A stretch of DNA of 64,000 bases, from the NCBI GenBank assembly GCA_030248065.1, contig JASAMV010001846.1, positions 26,395-90,394 of the forward strand, written 5' to 3'. The DNA comes from Rhynchonema sp. JSB1_4. Lineage: Eukaryota; Nematoda; Chromadorea; Monhysterida; Xyalidae. The notes under the pieces were generated by a model. It saw only the letters and a list, made by a program, of their open reading frames with translations. It did not search any database and was not told the DNA's origin. Shown piece by piece: positions 48,980 to 63,900 of this stretch; the stretch's first letter is position 1, and each line of letters begins with the position of its first letter. A program made the translations under genes and the position numbers.

Positions 48980-51900
48980 TCATTCATTCTCTTTTGCAAC
49001 GACCACCGCGTTGCCGTCCGAGTGTTGCGCACTGGCCGCCACTGCGTGGCTGGCCGATGTTTCACTGACAACAGTGTCCATGCCAATGAAGTCGTCGATT
49101 TGTTGCTGCAACAATGCCTCGTCCTTATCATCTTTGTGCGAAACATCAGCTTGGTCGATGTTGGCGTTGGTCGGCGGCGAGATCGATTTGCGACCACTCA
49201 TGATCGGGTCGGGCGTGATTGACAGCGCCTGAGAATGTAAGGAGACGTTTCATATGTAGATGGCATGAAACATCTGCTGCCAACGCGCCTCTTTGGATAT
49301 CAATCAGCAAGAGGCCTGTGGTCGAGAAAAACCCAAATATTCAGCTTCCTGCTGACCATTGACAGCTCAATAAGAGCAATCAAGTCAGAAGACCAGTCAA
49401 ACAACCGCATTCCACTCAGTACCTGAGCCGATTCGTTGCTCCTCTGTTGCGCGCGCTGTTTGTCGCCGGACGTGTGGCGTTTCCGATCCACTCCATCGCC
49501 AGCAGCCCTGGCCGCGCCCTGACCCCTGACGGGCCCAATGCGTCGATCAGTCGGCGGGCCGTATCCGCCGGCGGCTTTCCTTGTCGATGGAGGGGGCGCA
49601 CCCGGCGGGCCGCGATGCATCATTGACGGATGAGGGGGCGGAGCGCGGCTGGTTGGCGGATGTGGGGGACCAGTCGGTAGGAACTGCTTCGGCATCGATA
49701 ATGGGTGCATTGTGAACACACCTGACATGGGCACATAGCACGTTTGGTAAACACCCTTGGACGATTTGTTGTGAAAGAAGCGCATTAGTGCAACATTGGT
49801 CAGCCAGCGTGGGTGAGAATATTTGATCACTTCGGTCGGTTTTGGTCATTGTCAGTGCGAATGCACCGCAAATGTATCAATTCAACTCGCAGACTTTTTT
49901 GGACACGCTCTCGCAACTCGCTCTGCTGCACCGCCCGTCTGTGAAAGCAGGTCGAAGCGAGCAAAAAATGCAGGTAGCTGCTGTACAGACGTGCCAGCAC
50001 TGTCGTTCACAGACATTATCAACCTGACCATCTGATGTTTCACAGGCAACAACAGAATCCACGCCCAACCAACAGGCTATTGGTTTTGTCGTCAAATCAT
50101 CTCGTCAAAGAAAGTCGTCGAACACAGGAGCCCCAAACGAGCGCGAAAATTAATACACGTGTTCGACGACTTTACTCGACGAGATGATTTGACCACATTG
50201 CTATAAGCCAACCTTTGGCTCCCGGCGGCGGTGGTGGCGCCACATTAACGTTGTGCTTGGTGCCGCCCTGCGCAAACGGCGAGACACTGCGCGGATGGTG
50301 GGGCTGATTGGGGAAGTTGGGGGGCGGGGCGGTGAAATGGCTGGGTGGCTGTTGTTGTTGTTGTTGCATCGTGCTGGAATCAAGCAGACCCGCGCCTGTG
50401 CCACGACCCAGTGACGTGTCGAGATGTGTCGATAGACCACCGAATGACTGCAATCAACAATGGAACGTCATTCTGATTGTGCAATGGACTACTTTTATGA
50501 TTATATCGATCGAAGGACGGGTGATAACATTTTGTTCACAACATGAAAATGTCAGGCAGGCAGCAGCTGTGCGCATTTTTTCAGAGCTGCACGTGATTAG
50601 GTCTGGAACTCGACATTAACTACGGAGCGTGCGCTACTACTTGGCAGCGAATTTAGAAATTTACTCCAGTTGGGATGATCCAGCAGCTGCGAAGTTAACG
50701 GCATGTTGGGGAGCAAAATTCCATTAACCATGAAGTTGACTGCACGAAAGAAATCTACGTGGACGCAACATGTTTGTGCTTCTTCTCAATCCAATGCCGC
50801 CCAATCGGTAGGCATATCGTAATCGTAAGAACGGTTTCATCCAAACCCACCTGATCCATGCCAAATCGTCCCTTGATCGGTTGTGGCTGTTTGTGCTGTT
50901 GCTGTTGTGCGCCCATCGGTGTTTGACCGCGGTGGGATCCCACCGGACCCAAAATAGGCGGCGGCGGTTGGCTCAGATTAACCATGTTCTGTGGAGAAAA
51001 TGATCACAGTTTAGGGTATCAACCTTGGTGATGGCTCTGACATGGATTTGCCTTGGCCACCTGTCTTGACCATCTTTTTACGTCTGTAAATGCAACTAAT
51101 TATGGCCAGCTTGAAGTGGAGACAAATACTGTCAACAGAGCTTTTGCGCTTTTATCTAAATTTAACATTTTCAAAAACCAAAAGTCAGAGCCGACTGGCC
51201 GGTCGATTCAGAGTGTAAAGTGAAAATCCAACGCAAACATCATGCAAATCGTACCACATTAGCAGCAGCCTGTTGTGTGTTGTGCATGTTAGGCGGTTGC
51301 GACATGACGGATTCGTGTGCGTGATGGAACGAATAGGTGCCGCCAAACATCGACGTTGGTTGACCCTGACTGCCGAGGGGCGCTGGACCGCTGTGCGCTG
51401 GGATGAGCAGGCTCGGCGCCGGCGTACTGCAATTGACACGACAGCGTTGGGATAAAGATGATCATTCAGTGAACATCACACTTGGACTTGATGATATCAG
51501 GTAGGCAATATACATCTATGTGCGTCTTACGTTCGGCATCCTTTGTTCGCAAAGAATACGGAAATGTTTTATCGAAATCATAACCACATTGTGCACAATG
51601 AGTTGGTAATCACATAGCAATAAAGAAATAAAATAAACAAATCTGCACATTATTGATAACAAACATAATGACTGACGATATCAAAATAGGCGATAATCGG
51701 TTTGATCTTCCCCATGGTCACGGTGACTCGAAATTCTACATCCGAGAATGGCTGAAGCCAGGTGACCAAGGCGGGCTTGTAATTTCAATTTTTGCCGCTA
51801 CCCGTTCGCTAGTAAAAATGATAATCTGCTGGCCACAATAACAAAAAAACACCAGTCTCCGGTAGGGATCGCAAAGTATCGAGTACATCGGTGGCCCACC

Positions 51901-54900
51901 GATAGTAACCCTAGAAACACTACCCAAAAGCCAACTTGAAATTCTACTGACCAGTTAAAAATCCATGGGCAAAGCAGATTCGAGGCGATCACACAAAGTG
52001 TGGCACAGCCCAACTGATCGTAATGTCCAATGAACAATTCAACAAACGCAATGTCCCACCCAGATCCATACCTTGTGTTCGTGTGCAACGACGAATGCAT
52101 GGTGGCCGGTGCTGACACGGTGCTGTGTGGCACCGGTGGTGGGGCACTGGTACGTTTCGTGCCACCACCACCACCACCACCTGCGCCCAACATGTCGAAC
52201 AACGACGGCGGTGGCGCCGTGAATTGCGTCTGCGGTTGTTGTTGTGTCTGTAACTTGGGTTGGGTTATTTAGTTGCTGGCGAACTGCCAAGAATGAAGCC
52301 ATATGAAGTCAAAATTGGCCATTCCCCAAAACCATGCCATGCCATGCCTGGTATCATACTTGGCGATCGCACAACATGTGTCGTGTCTTCGTCATGTGAC
52401 TTTTCATTTTCAATCGAAGGTATTTTGAGACCTAATGATGCCATCAATTTCAGACCAGCACGTGTTATTCCTGAGATCACTGGGAACAACTTTTACGCTG
52501 GTCAAGATTGGTATCACAGTAAACCTCCAAATATTCCTGATTCTGATAGAAGTCAAGTGACGTGACCATGATCACGGCATATCCAGATACCATCCGATTA
52601 CCAATTGTTAAAAACGCTAATTTCCGGCTTATAGTAACATCGTCAAATCATGTCGTCAAATCACACATATTACTTTGCAGCTCTTTTGGGGCTCACGTAT
52701 TATTGCTTGTTTGACGACTTGACTCGACGACATGATTTGACGACATAACTGCTGGTCTAATTTCCAACATTACACAATTACCAATCAACCCGAACCTGTT
52801 GCGGCGTCATCGCGGGCGGTGGTTGGTGGACATTTGGATGAGCGGGGATTGTTGCGCGTTGCTGATTGGCTGGCGCTGTTGGCTGATTGGTTGTTTGCAT
52901 CTGAGGGGGCGGAGCTGCGTTCAGCCACGACGTCGACGAGGTGCCACCAGCACCGGGCATCTGCCACGTTGCTGTCAGACCCATTGGCCCCGTTGTGAAT
53001 GAAGGGGGCTGGCTGAGATCGCCCGCTGTGAACAGACCTGAAAACGGGCCGTATTCTCATTGTGATCTGCGCACATTTTCTGCAACAAGTGATTGGCTGA
53101 ACTGAAATTTGAATGTCCAGTCAACAGGTACCTAATGATTCACTGAAACTAAACAGGATGATCTGGCAGTTTCGTTCAATGTTCATCGACATGCGCTGCA
53201 CCAGGACATCGTCAGTGCTGCATGGAGCCGAACGCAAAAAGAGCACAACAGAGTCATATTCTCGTCAACAGGGATCAAAGTCAACCATTGAACTTCAACA
53301 ACCATCTTTGGCGAATTTCTTGAGAGCGTGGGCCGTGGAGTAATAAGAATCGCAAGGGGTGCATGCTTCACAAATCGACACGCATGAAAGTACGCACGTC
53401 GCGCTACCCGCGATCACGTTCCCTCAAACGGACCAACTTGAAAGTTAAATTACCGAAAATTTACTGACAATTCACATCTCAAACTTGGTCAGCATGCTTC
53501 AATACGTCGCGGCATTGACTTCCCATAAAAAATCGATGTCCAAAATTTCAGTTGCGATTGCTTATCACGCCATGCTCCCAAACATCTGCAATTTTGGACA
53601 TCTGAATGCCAATCCCAACCAGTGCTCGGCGCATTGCCCAACATTGTCGCTGTGCCAAACTGTTGTTGTTGAGTACCAGCAGCACCAAACAACAACTGAT
53701 GCGTGTTGGGTGCAACACCGAAGGACAACGGTGCTGGTGGGCTGGCCAGCCCCGTCGTCGATGTGTTGCCACCACCGGCACTCGGCATTGCGCCCGTACT
53801 CATACCGCCGAACATTGACTCGAATGTTGATGCAGCTGCAACGATTAACGGAATCCGGCAATTATTGGAATCTGAGATTTAGGTTTGTTTGAATCGCACA
53901 ATGCGAATCGTATATTGTATGTATTGTGCTTATTGGCTACCCACATTCATTCATTTTCCGACGGTGCATGAGGTCATCGTCAGTCAGTGCGAATACACTG
54001 TGGACGGCCACAAGCAAATTGCCAATCTGTTGGTCGAGCTCGAGTGTAGCACCGTGGTCAAATCAGGTTGGTTGGTTTATTGCTCTCAGTGACGCATAAA
54101 ACCATGCACGTAAATTAGTGATAGAAGCACAGTTACAAGACCGGGTGGGAGCAATTACGGAAATGAAAATAGTTAAAACACTGGTTATAACAAAACCACA
54201 GCAAATAAAAGCTACGAAAAAGCGCCAAGGAGAGAGAAAGATCACGGACATCAGGACAGATCACAGGACATGTTAACAGAACTGAAAATTATTGCATTAA
54301 TCCTCGTCCTCGTCAAACGACAAATGTCGGGCTCAGAGGGCATATTGGGATCAGTCCATATTGTCAACAGTCCAGAACAGATGGTGGATTGGTGATTGTC
54401 CGTCACTTCCGTGTACCACCATTTAGCGTCAAATCAGGTCGTCAAATCACATGTATTACTTCTCGCGCTCAGTTGGGGCTCATGTATTATTGACGAACTG
54501 ATCTGTGACGACAATACTATTGGCCACAGGTCGATCGCAATTTACGAAAGCCGGTCGATTTCTGTGACTGACCCCAAAAGACCAAAGACCCGCAACCACC
54601 CAGTAGCACCCCATTATACCTCCAGTCAACGGCATGGGTTGCGGCGCAAATGGCATGCCGCCACCACCAGCGCCACCAAAGTCGGTGCCAAACTTCATCA
54701 ATGTACTATCGATCGGTCCGGACATCGCTGCCGGCGTGTAATACGTCGTACCACTCGTCGTCGTTGAGCTCGTGACTGCACCGACTGACGTGTTGAACAT
54801 TGGCGTTGTTGTTTGTTGTTGGTGTTGTTGGGCTTGTGCGCCACCACCCATGTTGAATGCCGATGGACTCATGAACGAACTGGTTGTTGTGCACACGTCT

Positions 54901-57900
54901 GCAAAATTGATCATTTGATAAAAGTGTGCGAATGGAAACATTCTTGGGCGACGTTAAACCTGGTCGTGGTAGTCCGGTCGGGTCTTACTGTGGTGTTGGT
55001 CACTTCTCCTCATAAAGCAATGATGAATAACGGGAGGGGGGCGGGGCGCTGCCACTAATTTCGACAAACGTACCCGTCGTTAATTAGCTGTCGAACAAAC
55101 TTTACGCGGGACGAAATTACCGATAGTCGGCCGCGCATTTAATTACCCAGGCTACACAGATACTGTCAATCCATATGACCACACTATATTCCAAATAGTT
55201 CCTGAAGACACCCCTAACTCATGAAACCCGTCAACCCATTGCATCTGTGTGCCCCATGACTCACTGAATTCCTGGTTGAATCCATGCATAGTTGCGACCT
55301 GTGGTGGCGTGGGTGTGGTGCTGGCAGACAGTTGGGACAATTGTTGGGGTTGGGGTCGCACGGTGGCAATCTGCGGACCGACACTCACACTCGTCGTCAC
55401 GATTGGGGGAACGGACGTGGATTTGGGCAGCGAACCTGGAAGTTCGAACACGTTTTTGATTTTTATCATTTTGATCTGATCAAGCTGGAAACAACAATCA
55501 ACAACAAAACGTATATCATATTTGCATATTCGTCGAAACATTGTCAGCTCAGAAAAAAACAATTGGATGACCATCTCATATCCGTTCCGTTGTTTTCACA
55601 TTGAGCGGTTTACCAGCTCATCGTTAGTGAAAATTACTCAGATCGCAAAACAATGAATCAGTGCTTGTGCATACGCACATTGGAAAAAAAATGGAGAAAT
55701 AAGCAAAACCTAAAAATAATTCCACTAACCGCCACTGAGAGGCCGGTCTGGCTCGTGCACACTGGTCGGGAACATAACCATTGCGGGCGCACTGGGCTGT
55801 GAAACATCAGCCAGCTGTGTCTTTGTGCCGCTCGGTCCACTGGCTGCTGGTGGGACAGCCGGCGCTGGAGGTGGATCGGCCCAGACACCACGCACTTTGC
55901 TCAGTTTCTCACTCAATTCATTCGCGGTTTTCATGTCGTGATTGGTCAGATCTGCGCCGGCCTGCTTGACAGCGTCAACCTGACAAATCAGGGTGAAAAA
56001 TACCAATAACACTCATTTGTGGCAGTGCGATTTGTACGATCCTCTCTGCCGACCCAGACACCAACCATTTTGGTCACACCACTCGAGTCCTTGTCCGGAC
56101 CGGGTTGTTGTCGTTGTGCGTTGTCGGCGTCGGTCGTCGTCTGCGGCGAGGCGGTGGGCAGATTCGGGTCGAACGTGAAATCGAACTCCTTGCCGCCCGC
56201 CTCACCACTGCTGAACGTCATGTCGTGCGCAAACTCGACCGTTTTCGTCAGCTGAAAAATCGATGTTTGTGGCTGGTTATTTGGGAGCACGAAGTGATCA
56301 GATTATGCTGAGAAGTGCACTTCTGTATATCGGTTACAAGAAACATTTGTGTGTCAACAAGCAATCTGGTTCTGGGAACAACACACCGTGTGAATATGGA
56401 CTGTGCAACTACTGGGACAGATACGCAATTGCACATGCGGGACAGCCACATGCAGTAAACGACCATTTTCAAAGATCACTCAGATTTATGACATCGTGCG
56501 TGTCAACGAGAGCGAGTCAGCGATACGTCATCGCACATTTCAAAGAATCTTCGCAGAAATAAATACCGTCCACCCTCGTTGTAGTGACCTGATTCGGACC
56601 TGGTGTTTTCTGCTACTATGAAGCACATACCTAGACTAGCATTAAATAGGGTACGGCAGGCAGGGCAATAAAATCGCGTTCAAAAAATATGCACTACATA
56701 GACCGTTCCACTATAAATGCCGAGGGTAGACCGCACCATGGCAAACGCCCACCTTTCTCTGCTCCATCACCGGTGCCACGGTGGCCACAGCCGTGTTTCC
56801 TCGCTGGAATCCAACAGGATCGGGTGATCCCCACAACTCGGTGCCTGTCGATGATGTTTCAATCATGGTCGTGGTCACACCCAACGGAGTGGCCGTGTTG
56901 ATCGGCGCTGTATTGGCGTCGAAATGGGCCACCGCCAGAAACGGGTCGGTGGTGGTGGTGGTTGCGGACGTGGCACTCTGCAACGTGCCACATTCAAATC
57001 CACATGGAAGCTCAAAAAAGTGTTGATACTTATTGTTGTTGCGTTACGATTTGACATTCAACGCAACACTGTGATCAGGTTTTTCCCTCCAGCTGGCGGC
57101 AGGTCCAAATGTTTTACCAATTCCATAAGATCACCACTGGTAGTTGGGCCGACAGTAGCTCGTTAGCTCGCAAACCAAAAAACAAAATGACGTGTAAAAA
57201 ACAACAAACATTGTTAACTGTTTACCCCATCACAGATTGTGTCGATCGTGAATCGCCATCATACCGCGATGCCTACTCGCTGACAAAACAGCCCAAAACC
57301 AGCTTCCTTCTCAGCAATCTACGAGCTCCGAGAAAGGTCACCGAAGGCTAATGGTTTTGCTCGTCAAATCATCTCGTCAACGAAAGTCGTCGAACACATG
57401 GGCACCAAACGGGCGCGAACACTAATACATGTGTTCGACGACTTTATTTGGGGAGATGATTTGACCACATTACTATAAGCCTCACCGAACTAGATTACAT
57501 CCATTCCATTGCGCTGACCAGTCGTCTGGCCGCCAGCCCTTACCTGTGTATTCTCGCCGCTCGCAGCAGTCTTGGGCGGTGCCTGCCAGGTTGTGATATT
57601 CGACATCGGGTCCGAGTCGTCGTCGGGCAGTCGACGCTGAGGCGTCACTTGACGACCACCGCCACTTGACGACTTGGTGGTGGATCGTGACGACGACGAT
57701 TTGTCTGGTGAATAATACGACTATGATGTTGGCAACAACAACCATTGTTGTCCGCCTTTGGTCAAAACGACGAGATTCGACAATATATTTTTGAGGCCAG
57801 CTGTGATTTGGTAGTTTGTCACTCACATCTCAAGTTTACCAAGCGCAGCAACACATTGAAGCGAGCGGCAGTTTGTAAACCACCCACCATCTGTCTGGTC

Positions 57901-60900
57901 GATGCAAAACGAAACCCGGAATGCCAAACTGGCCGCCGCCGGCTTTGAAACAGCTTTCATGCTCAGCAAAACCAGTGGCATATCTTGACTGGTCATTCTC
58001 ATTCATTCAAAAACTTACATACATCAGCCAGGTTAGACGGATCACTCAAGTTTGATACAAACCAGACGGACGATTCACCTCATTCTTTCAACAAGAACTG
58101 CCCAAAAACATGACAAAATTCCAAGCACACCAGCATTATCCAATCTGGTAGTGTGTTCATGTTTCGCCCCAGCACCCTTCTGCTGTCGGCCACCGGATCG
58201 ACGACCGCTTTCGCTCGCTTTCAGTTTTTGCTGCAAAATAAACGTTTTTTTTTTTCATTTTCAACCCTAAAATTTCTGTATTTCTGCTCTGATTAAGAAG
58301 TCATGATCAACAAATCAGCACGAAGGTTGAGCGGTCTCGCGCAACGTCCAGTGAAACAATTACAATTAAGCGCAACAAAATTAAGGTGATAATTTGCTGA
58401 TCAAGACGGAACAGTATTTTCCGTCAACCTCATGTCATGTCAACAACTTAAAGAGGGTGGCAGACTGAAGAAAGCAATCGCGCACCTGCTCATCCTGCTG
58501 CAGCTGTTGTTCCTTCCGCAATCGTTTCTCCTTGCGTGACACGACCTCTTGAAAGTCGTCCATCATTCGGTCGGAAATCGGGCTAATCATGTCTGGTTGA
58601 TGGTCGATCACCACCACGCCTGTGTGTCTCATCATTACGGTCGTTTTCTCTTTCATTGCATTTAGATATAAATAAAGAGAAAGTCAGCACAACTTACCAG
58701 CAATATTGTTAATGTCGACTCCCGCCAGTGCATCAGGTTTACTGGCCCCAACACCCCCGTTCAGCGTGGCGGAGGCGCCCGACCAGTTTGTGCGCTCATT
58801 GCTTTTCCTGGTAATTAAAAAATTCGATTATTTCCTCACCCACCGGAAAAAGAGAAAATAAGAAAAAAAGAAAATGACAGACTTTGTTAGCCCGGTTCCT
58901 GCCTGACGACTGGCGGCCTTCACGTTTTTTGGACCGGTCTTAGTTGTTGTGGTCTGTGAGGTCGCATTAGCATTTGATGATGTCACGTGATCAGCAGTCC
59001 CGGTCTTGGCCGAGACGTTGCCTGAGCGTGACGATGTAGATTTGCTTGACGTTTCATTGTTGTTGTTGTTGTTGTTGTTGTTATTCGAACGTCGTTGTTG
59101 TTGTGGGTGGCGTTGCACTCCGCTCATGCCCGAGCCGCGACCACCTCGACGCGATTGGGTACTGAAAGAGAAAATTGTATTAAATTCTTACAAATTGATG
59201 CGAAATATTTTTTCTTCCAGTGCTTCACGACATCAGTTATTCGTGGGTGATATTTGCGTGTCCACATACTGCTTGGTGACAGTCGGTCTAATGCGAGCAT
59301 CATTTGTCTTGATCATAAGCGAAGACGTCAAACATCAGCCAGCCAGTCTGTTAACCAGTGCGCACTGAGTCAACCCAGCCAGCTGATGTTTCATCAACAC
59401 TATATAACCGGGCCGACCTGTCATCATATTCGTGCTGTGCGTGTTTGCCCACATCACTCGATTCACTCGCCGTCTCCCACTCTTCGTGACCGTCCGACGT
59501 GGGCGGGGATTTGGCCGAATGTTGTCTGTGTTGCTGTTGTTGTTCATTGTTGTTTGGCTCAACTGTTGCTGCCGTTGTTGTTGTACTGGTGGTGTTGCTC
59601 TGTTGTGCGCCACCGCGTCCACGACGTGCGCTTCCACCAGCACCGCCGCGATAGCTGCAGATGTACGTATGTATGTACTGTGCTTGGGTCATTTTTAGAG
59701 ACATATCTGCCCTCTTTATGGTCCGAGAGCGTCATTTTTTCTCTAGCGCCATAGAATGTGCACCCAAGTGCAGTAACCGTAAACTGAAGGGGCCTAAACC
59801 ACAAATGCGCTGTTGTCAGTGTAGTTTCTGGTCCGGAGGGGAACAGGCGGTACCCCAACTTTTTCGGAGGGAGAACAGACGTACCCACCTGGGGTAAGGG
59901 GGGGGGGAGATCCAAATTTGGAGAAAATTTTTGAGGTCGAAAATTTGAAAAATGTTTGCCCTTTTTTGGAAAAAACTCAACAAAAAGGGTATTTTGGCGA
60001 TTTTTGACAACATTGACCAAAAAAATTACTCATTTTATGCCTGAAAATGCCTATTTTAGGCTTAAATTTGCCTACTTTAGGCAAAAATTGGGGGAGCAGA
60101 CGTACCCGGAGGGGAACAGGCGGTACCCCAACTTTTTCGGAGGGAGAACAGACGTACCCACCTGGGGTAAGGGGGGGGGAGATCCAAATTTGGAGAAAAT
60201 TTTTGAGGTCGAAAATTTGAAAAATGTTTGCCCTTTTTTGGAAAAAACTCAACAAAAAGGGTATTTTGGCGATTTTTGACAACATTGACCAAAAAAATTA
60301 CTCATTTATGCCTGAAAATGCCTATTTTAGGCTTAAATTTGCCTACTTTAGGCAAAAATTGGGGGAGCAGACGTACCCGGAGGGGAACAGGGGGCAGGCG
60401 TACCTGAGAGGGGACCGCCATGCCTCCCCCCAGGAGCTACACCGGCTGTTGTTAAGAGGCTAATTCTAATTGCCAAACTTCCACAACATTCTCCTCACCG
60501 CGGTGCACCGCGTCGTCCCGATCCACTGCCATCCTGTTCATCACCGTCACCCTTTTCCGCATTGTTGTTGTTGTAGTTGCTCGATCGGTGACCACCTCGG
60601 TCACCACCACCGTAACCACGGCGGCCTATAATTTAGAACATACATTAAAAACTATTGAACAAAACGAATTAAAAAAAACAGACAAATCATACACACACAC
60701 ACCTCGCGGTTCATAGTAGCGTTGATCGCGATAGCCACCCTGACCATAACCACCATAATCATAGTTGTTGTAGTACGAGTGGTGCGAGCGTGCGCCACCG
60801 CGTGCCACAACACGATGGCTCGAACGACCACCTGTGATGATTATTCGATTGTTTGGTTGGATATTGATTAGTTTCTGGTTGAGTGGGTCGACACTTCCAT

Positions 60901-63900
60901 CGATTGCTCGTCATAGTGTCTTCGACAGAACTTGTGCCGTCAACGAAACATTTGCAGGTCTCGTCAAACAGATACAACAGCCCACCATCTGAAGGTCAGT
61001 TTCCATTGCCTGTTAGCATTCACTGACACACACCACGTTATCACCAGCGCAACAACCCGCAAATAGCCGACCCACTGCTACATTCCACCCGAACACAACA
61101 ACGCCCACCTCTATATCCGGCAGTGGTGCCTCCACGCTTGTGCGTGGTGTCCCTGCCGCTCGATGCACTCTTGTCGTCCTGCTTGTCTTTATCGGGTGGT
61201 TCACTCTCCTGTTCATTCGTCTTTCCATCCGTGTCCTGCTGCGGCGTTTTCGATTTCTCCTTTCGCTGTTGTTCGCCCGATGTTTCATCGCCTTTCTGCT
61301 TATTGTTGACAACGTTCAACTTTTGCATTTCGTCCGTCGTCGCTTGCAGGCCGTCGTCATCTGGAAACTTACTTTGTATTGAAACTTTTTATTGCCACAC
61401 GCTCGAAGAAATGATCGCAGCATGTAACAAAACAATACAATGAGCGCATTGTCAGAGTTAAAAAGCGGTTACATGGCATTTGGTCGATAGTTGGATCGAT
61501 TTCAAACTTGGATCTCAATTCCTCATCACTCAATGCCCTCACTCTGACTCAAAACTGAGAAAAAGCGCAATTACAAATTTAAAGTGGCAGAAAATAGACC
61601 TTGTTCGCGGTAGTCCCTTTTTCGTTTCATTCTATCGTGCGACGGCGCGGTACTCGTAGGGACCGAACGTCCGCGTGCACCGCGGGCATGACCGCGAACA
61701 CCGCCACGACCTGAACGAGCATGAAATGAACATGAAATTTAATCTTGTCCGTCTCAAGGCAATCAAGCTTCACAATGAAACGGCAGCCGGCCAACAGTTT
61801 GCCAGTGCACCGACCGACTGCACATGCAATTTTAAAAAAAACTGGCCGATGTTTCATGTGCCACAGTTGCAGAAATTTGCAATATTTCCACCAATAAACG
61901 CATAAAAACAATAATTCTTCACATTTATCCCAAATGCAAAACGCACCAGCCGTGTAATGACTAGTCGACGAGGCGCGTCCCCCGCGTCGCGAATTGTAGA
62001 ACTCCCGCGGCTGATTATACCGTCCGCCACGACCAATCCTTTCGCTCGTGTATTGCTGTTGTTGTTGTTGTTGTTGAGATGCACTGTAGTCGTAGTAGTC
62101 GTAATCCTGTGCAAACATCACGTGGTTGAGTCGAGTGTAATATTTGGTTGGCAATTGGCCGACTTAAAACTCATGAGAGAGCAGGCACACACGCATTGTC
62201 AGAGTTAAAAAGCGGTTACATGTTTGTTGGTCGATAGTTGGATCGATTTCAAACTTGGATCTCACGATTCTCATCACTCAATGCATTTTTTAGTGCGCCC
62301 CGGTTCCGATCTCTCAGTCCGTGTCCGATCATCTGGCTACCGGAATAGACTTGAATTTCGCCTGAAGATCCGCAGCTCAAACAGGCCCTCTGAACGTGCT
62401 ACCTCCCAGAGCATATCCCAGAGCCACAAAACAAGAAACCCCAGACGCACATTATACTGCTGCTGTTGTTGCATCCTATCTGCATACTGCTCTTGTTTCT
62501 GTTGTTGTTGTGCATCCAACGGTTGGTCATCAGTGTTGGCCTTCTCCCGTTCCTGACTGGCCCGTTCCTCGGCGCGTTGCTGCCACACATTCACAGTGGC
62601 GGGTGCATTGTTGCCTGAGACGGCAAGGAGGGCCGAATCATCCATCGACCCCGACCGAGACGTGGTGGAGTCTTCGGGTCCGGTCGTTGTTGTTGGTGCC
62701 GGTCGAGGCGCCTGACCGCCGCCTGGAATGATTGCATAACAAAATGTGCGATATTGTCTGTTGCTAAATTAGTTACGGTGTATCATTTTCAGTCAGTCAT
62801 CCGGGAAAATGTTTCACAGCCAGCATAAAATGTCAGTAAGTACAACCAGGAACAATTGCGCTGAGCAACACCTCGAAACAGAAATTTAGAAAACAAACAT
62901 CAAAAACCGACCACCAAACACACAGACCACAGCTGTGGACAATCAAGATCCTTAATACCTGTGCCATTACTGCTGGCGCTCGTAGCCACGGACTGCGACG
63001 AAGCCGACTTCTTCGTGTCGTGCTTTCGGCCGCTCGACTTATCCGTTCCCGACCGACTTTTGTCTGAAAATAGAAATTAAAATGAAGATAAAATCATCAT
63101 CAACTGACAGGATGAACTCACCAGCGCGATGCCTGGCCGATGCGTCATAGACCTTGGCCCCATCATGTTGTTGGTCACCCTTGGCCCCTGATTTAGGGGT
63201 CGCACCGCCGGTCACACGTTTCACTGCGCGCGCACTCGGCTTGGCCAACGGTTGTAGTTGAATTTCGGAATCTGAGATCATAGAGTGAGGTCAGAATATA
63301 CAAATTATACATACAGAGCGATATCAAACTTGGTGATCGGACCGGATCGGCCACTGCTAGGTTGCGAGCGATTTTTACAGGAGCCACAAACTTCGACCAC
63401 CTCAGAAGTTGTTCATTTTAGATCTGGTAGCAACGTTTTAAGCTGGTCAAATTCGTGGCGTCACTATGTTTCCTTAGTATCCATAATTCAGAATAGTCAC
63501 GTGACGACGGCAGGTCCGATCCGATTACCAACCTTGATACGGCTCATCAACCAATGACAGTAAAACACAAAATGTTTGCAACGACATCAGTTATTCGTGG
63601 GTGATATTTGCGTGTCCACATACTGCTTGGTGACAGTCGGTCTAATGCGAACATCATGTGTCGTATGTTTTTTCTTCAACAAAAACTTAATCTCAATTAA
63701 GAGAAGTAGAAAGTCATCCATGACCATCTTCGTCTTCTTCCAGTTCAGGCGACACCGGTCGTTGCAGTACTTTGACGGACGACACGGACTGCGTGATGCC
63801 GCGATGGTCTTTGAGACTCGATCTGAAAAATGAGAGAAAATTAATCGAAAATCTAAAATATCAACACGAACAGAAAATTTGTACCTATCCGATTGTGCGC

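Noticed and set aside
55152..55264. Extension of the exon at 55265-55435 through its open frame
   Set aside because: The strong GTGAGT donor at 55264 gives the phase needed for the next exon; later donors do not.
59559..60292. Repeated KIAKIPFLLSFFQKRANIF-type frames
   Set aside because: They occur twice because the 274-bp unit is duplicated, and they cross a real exon of the minus-strand gene in another frame.
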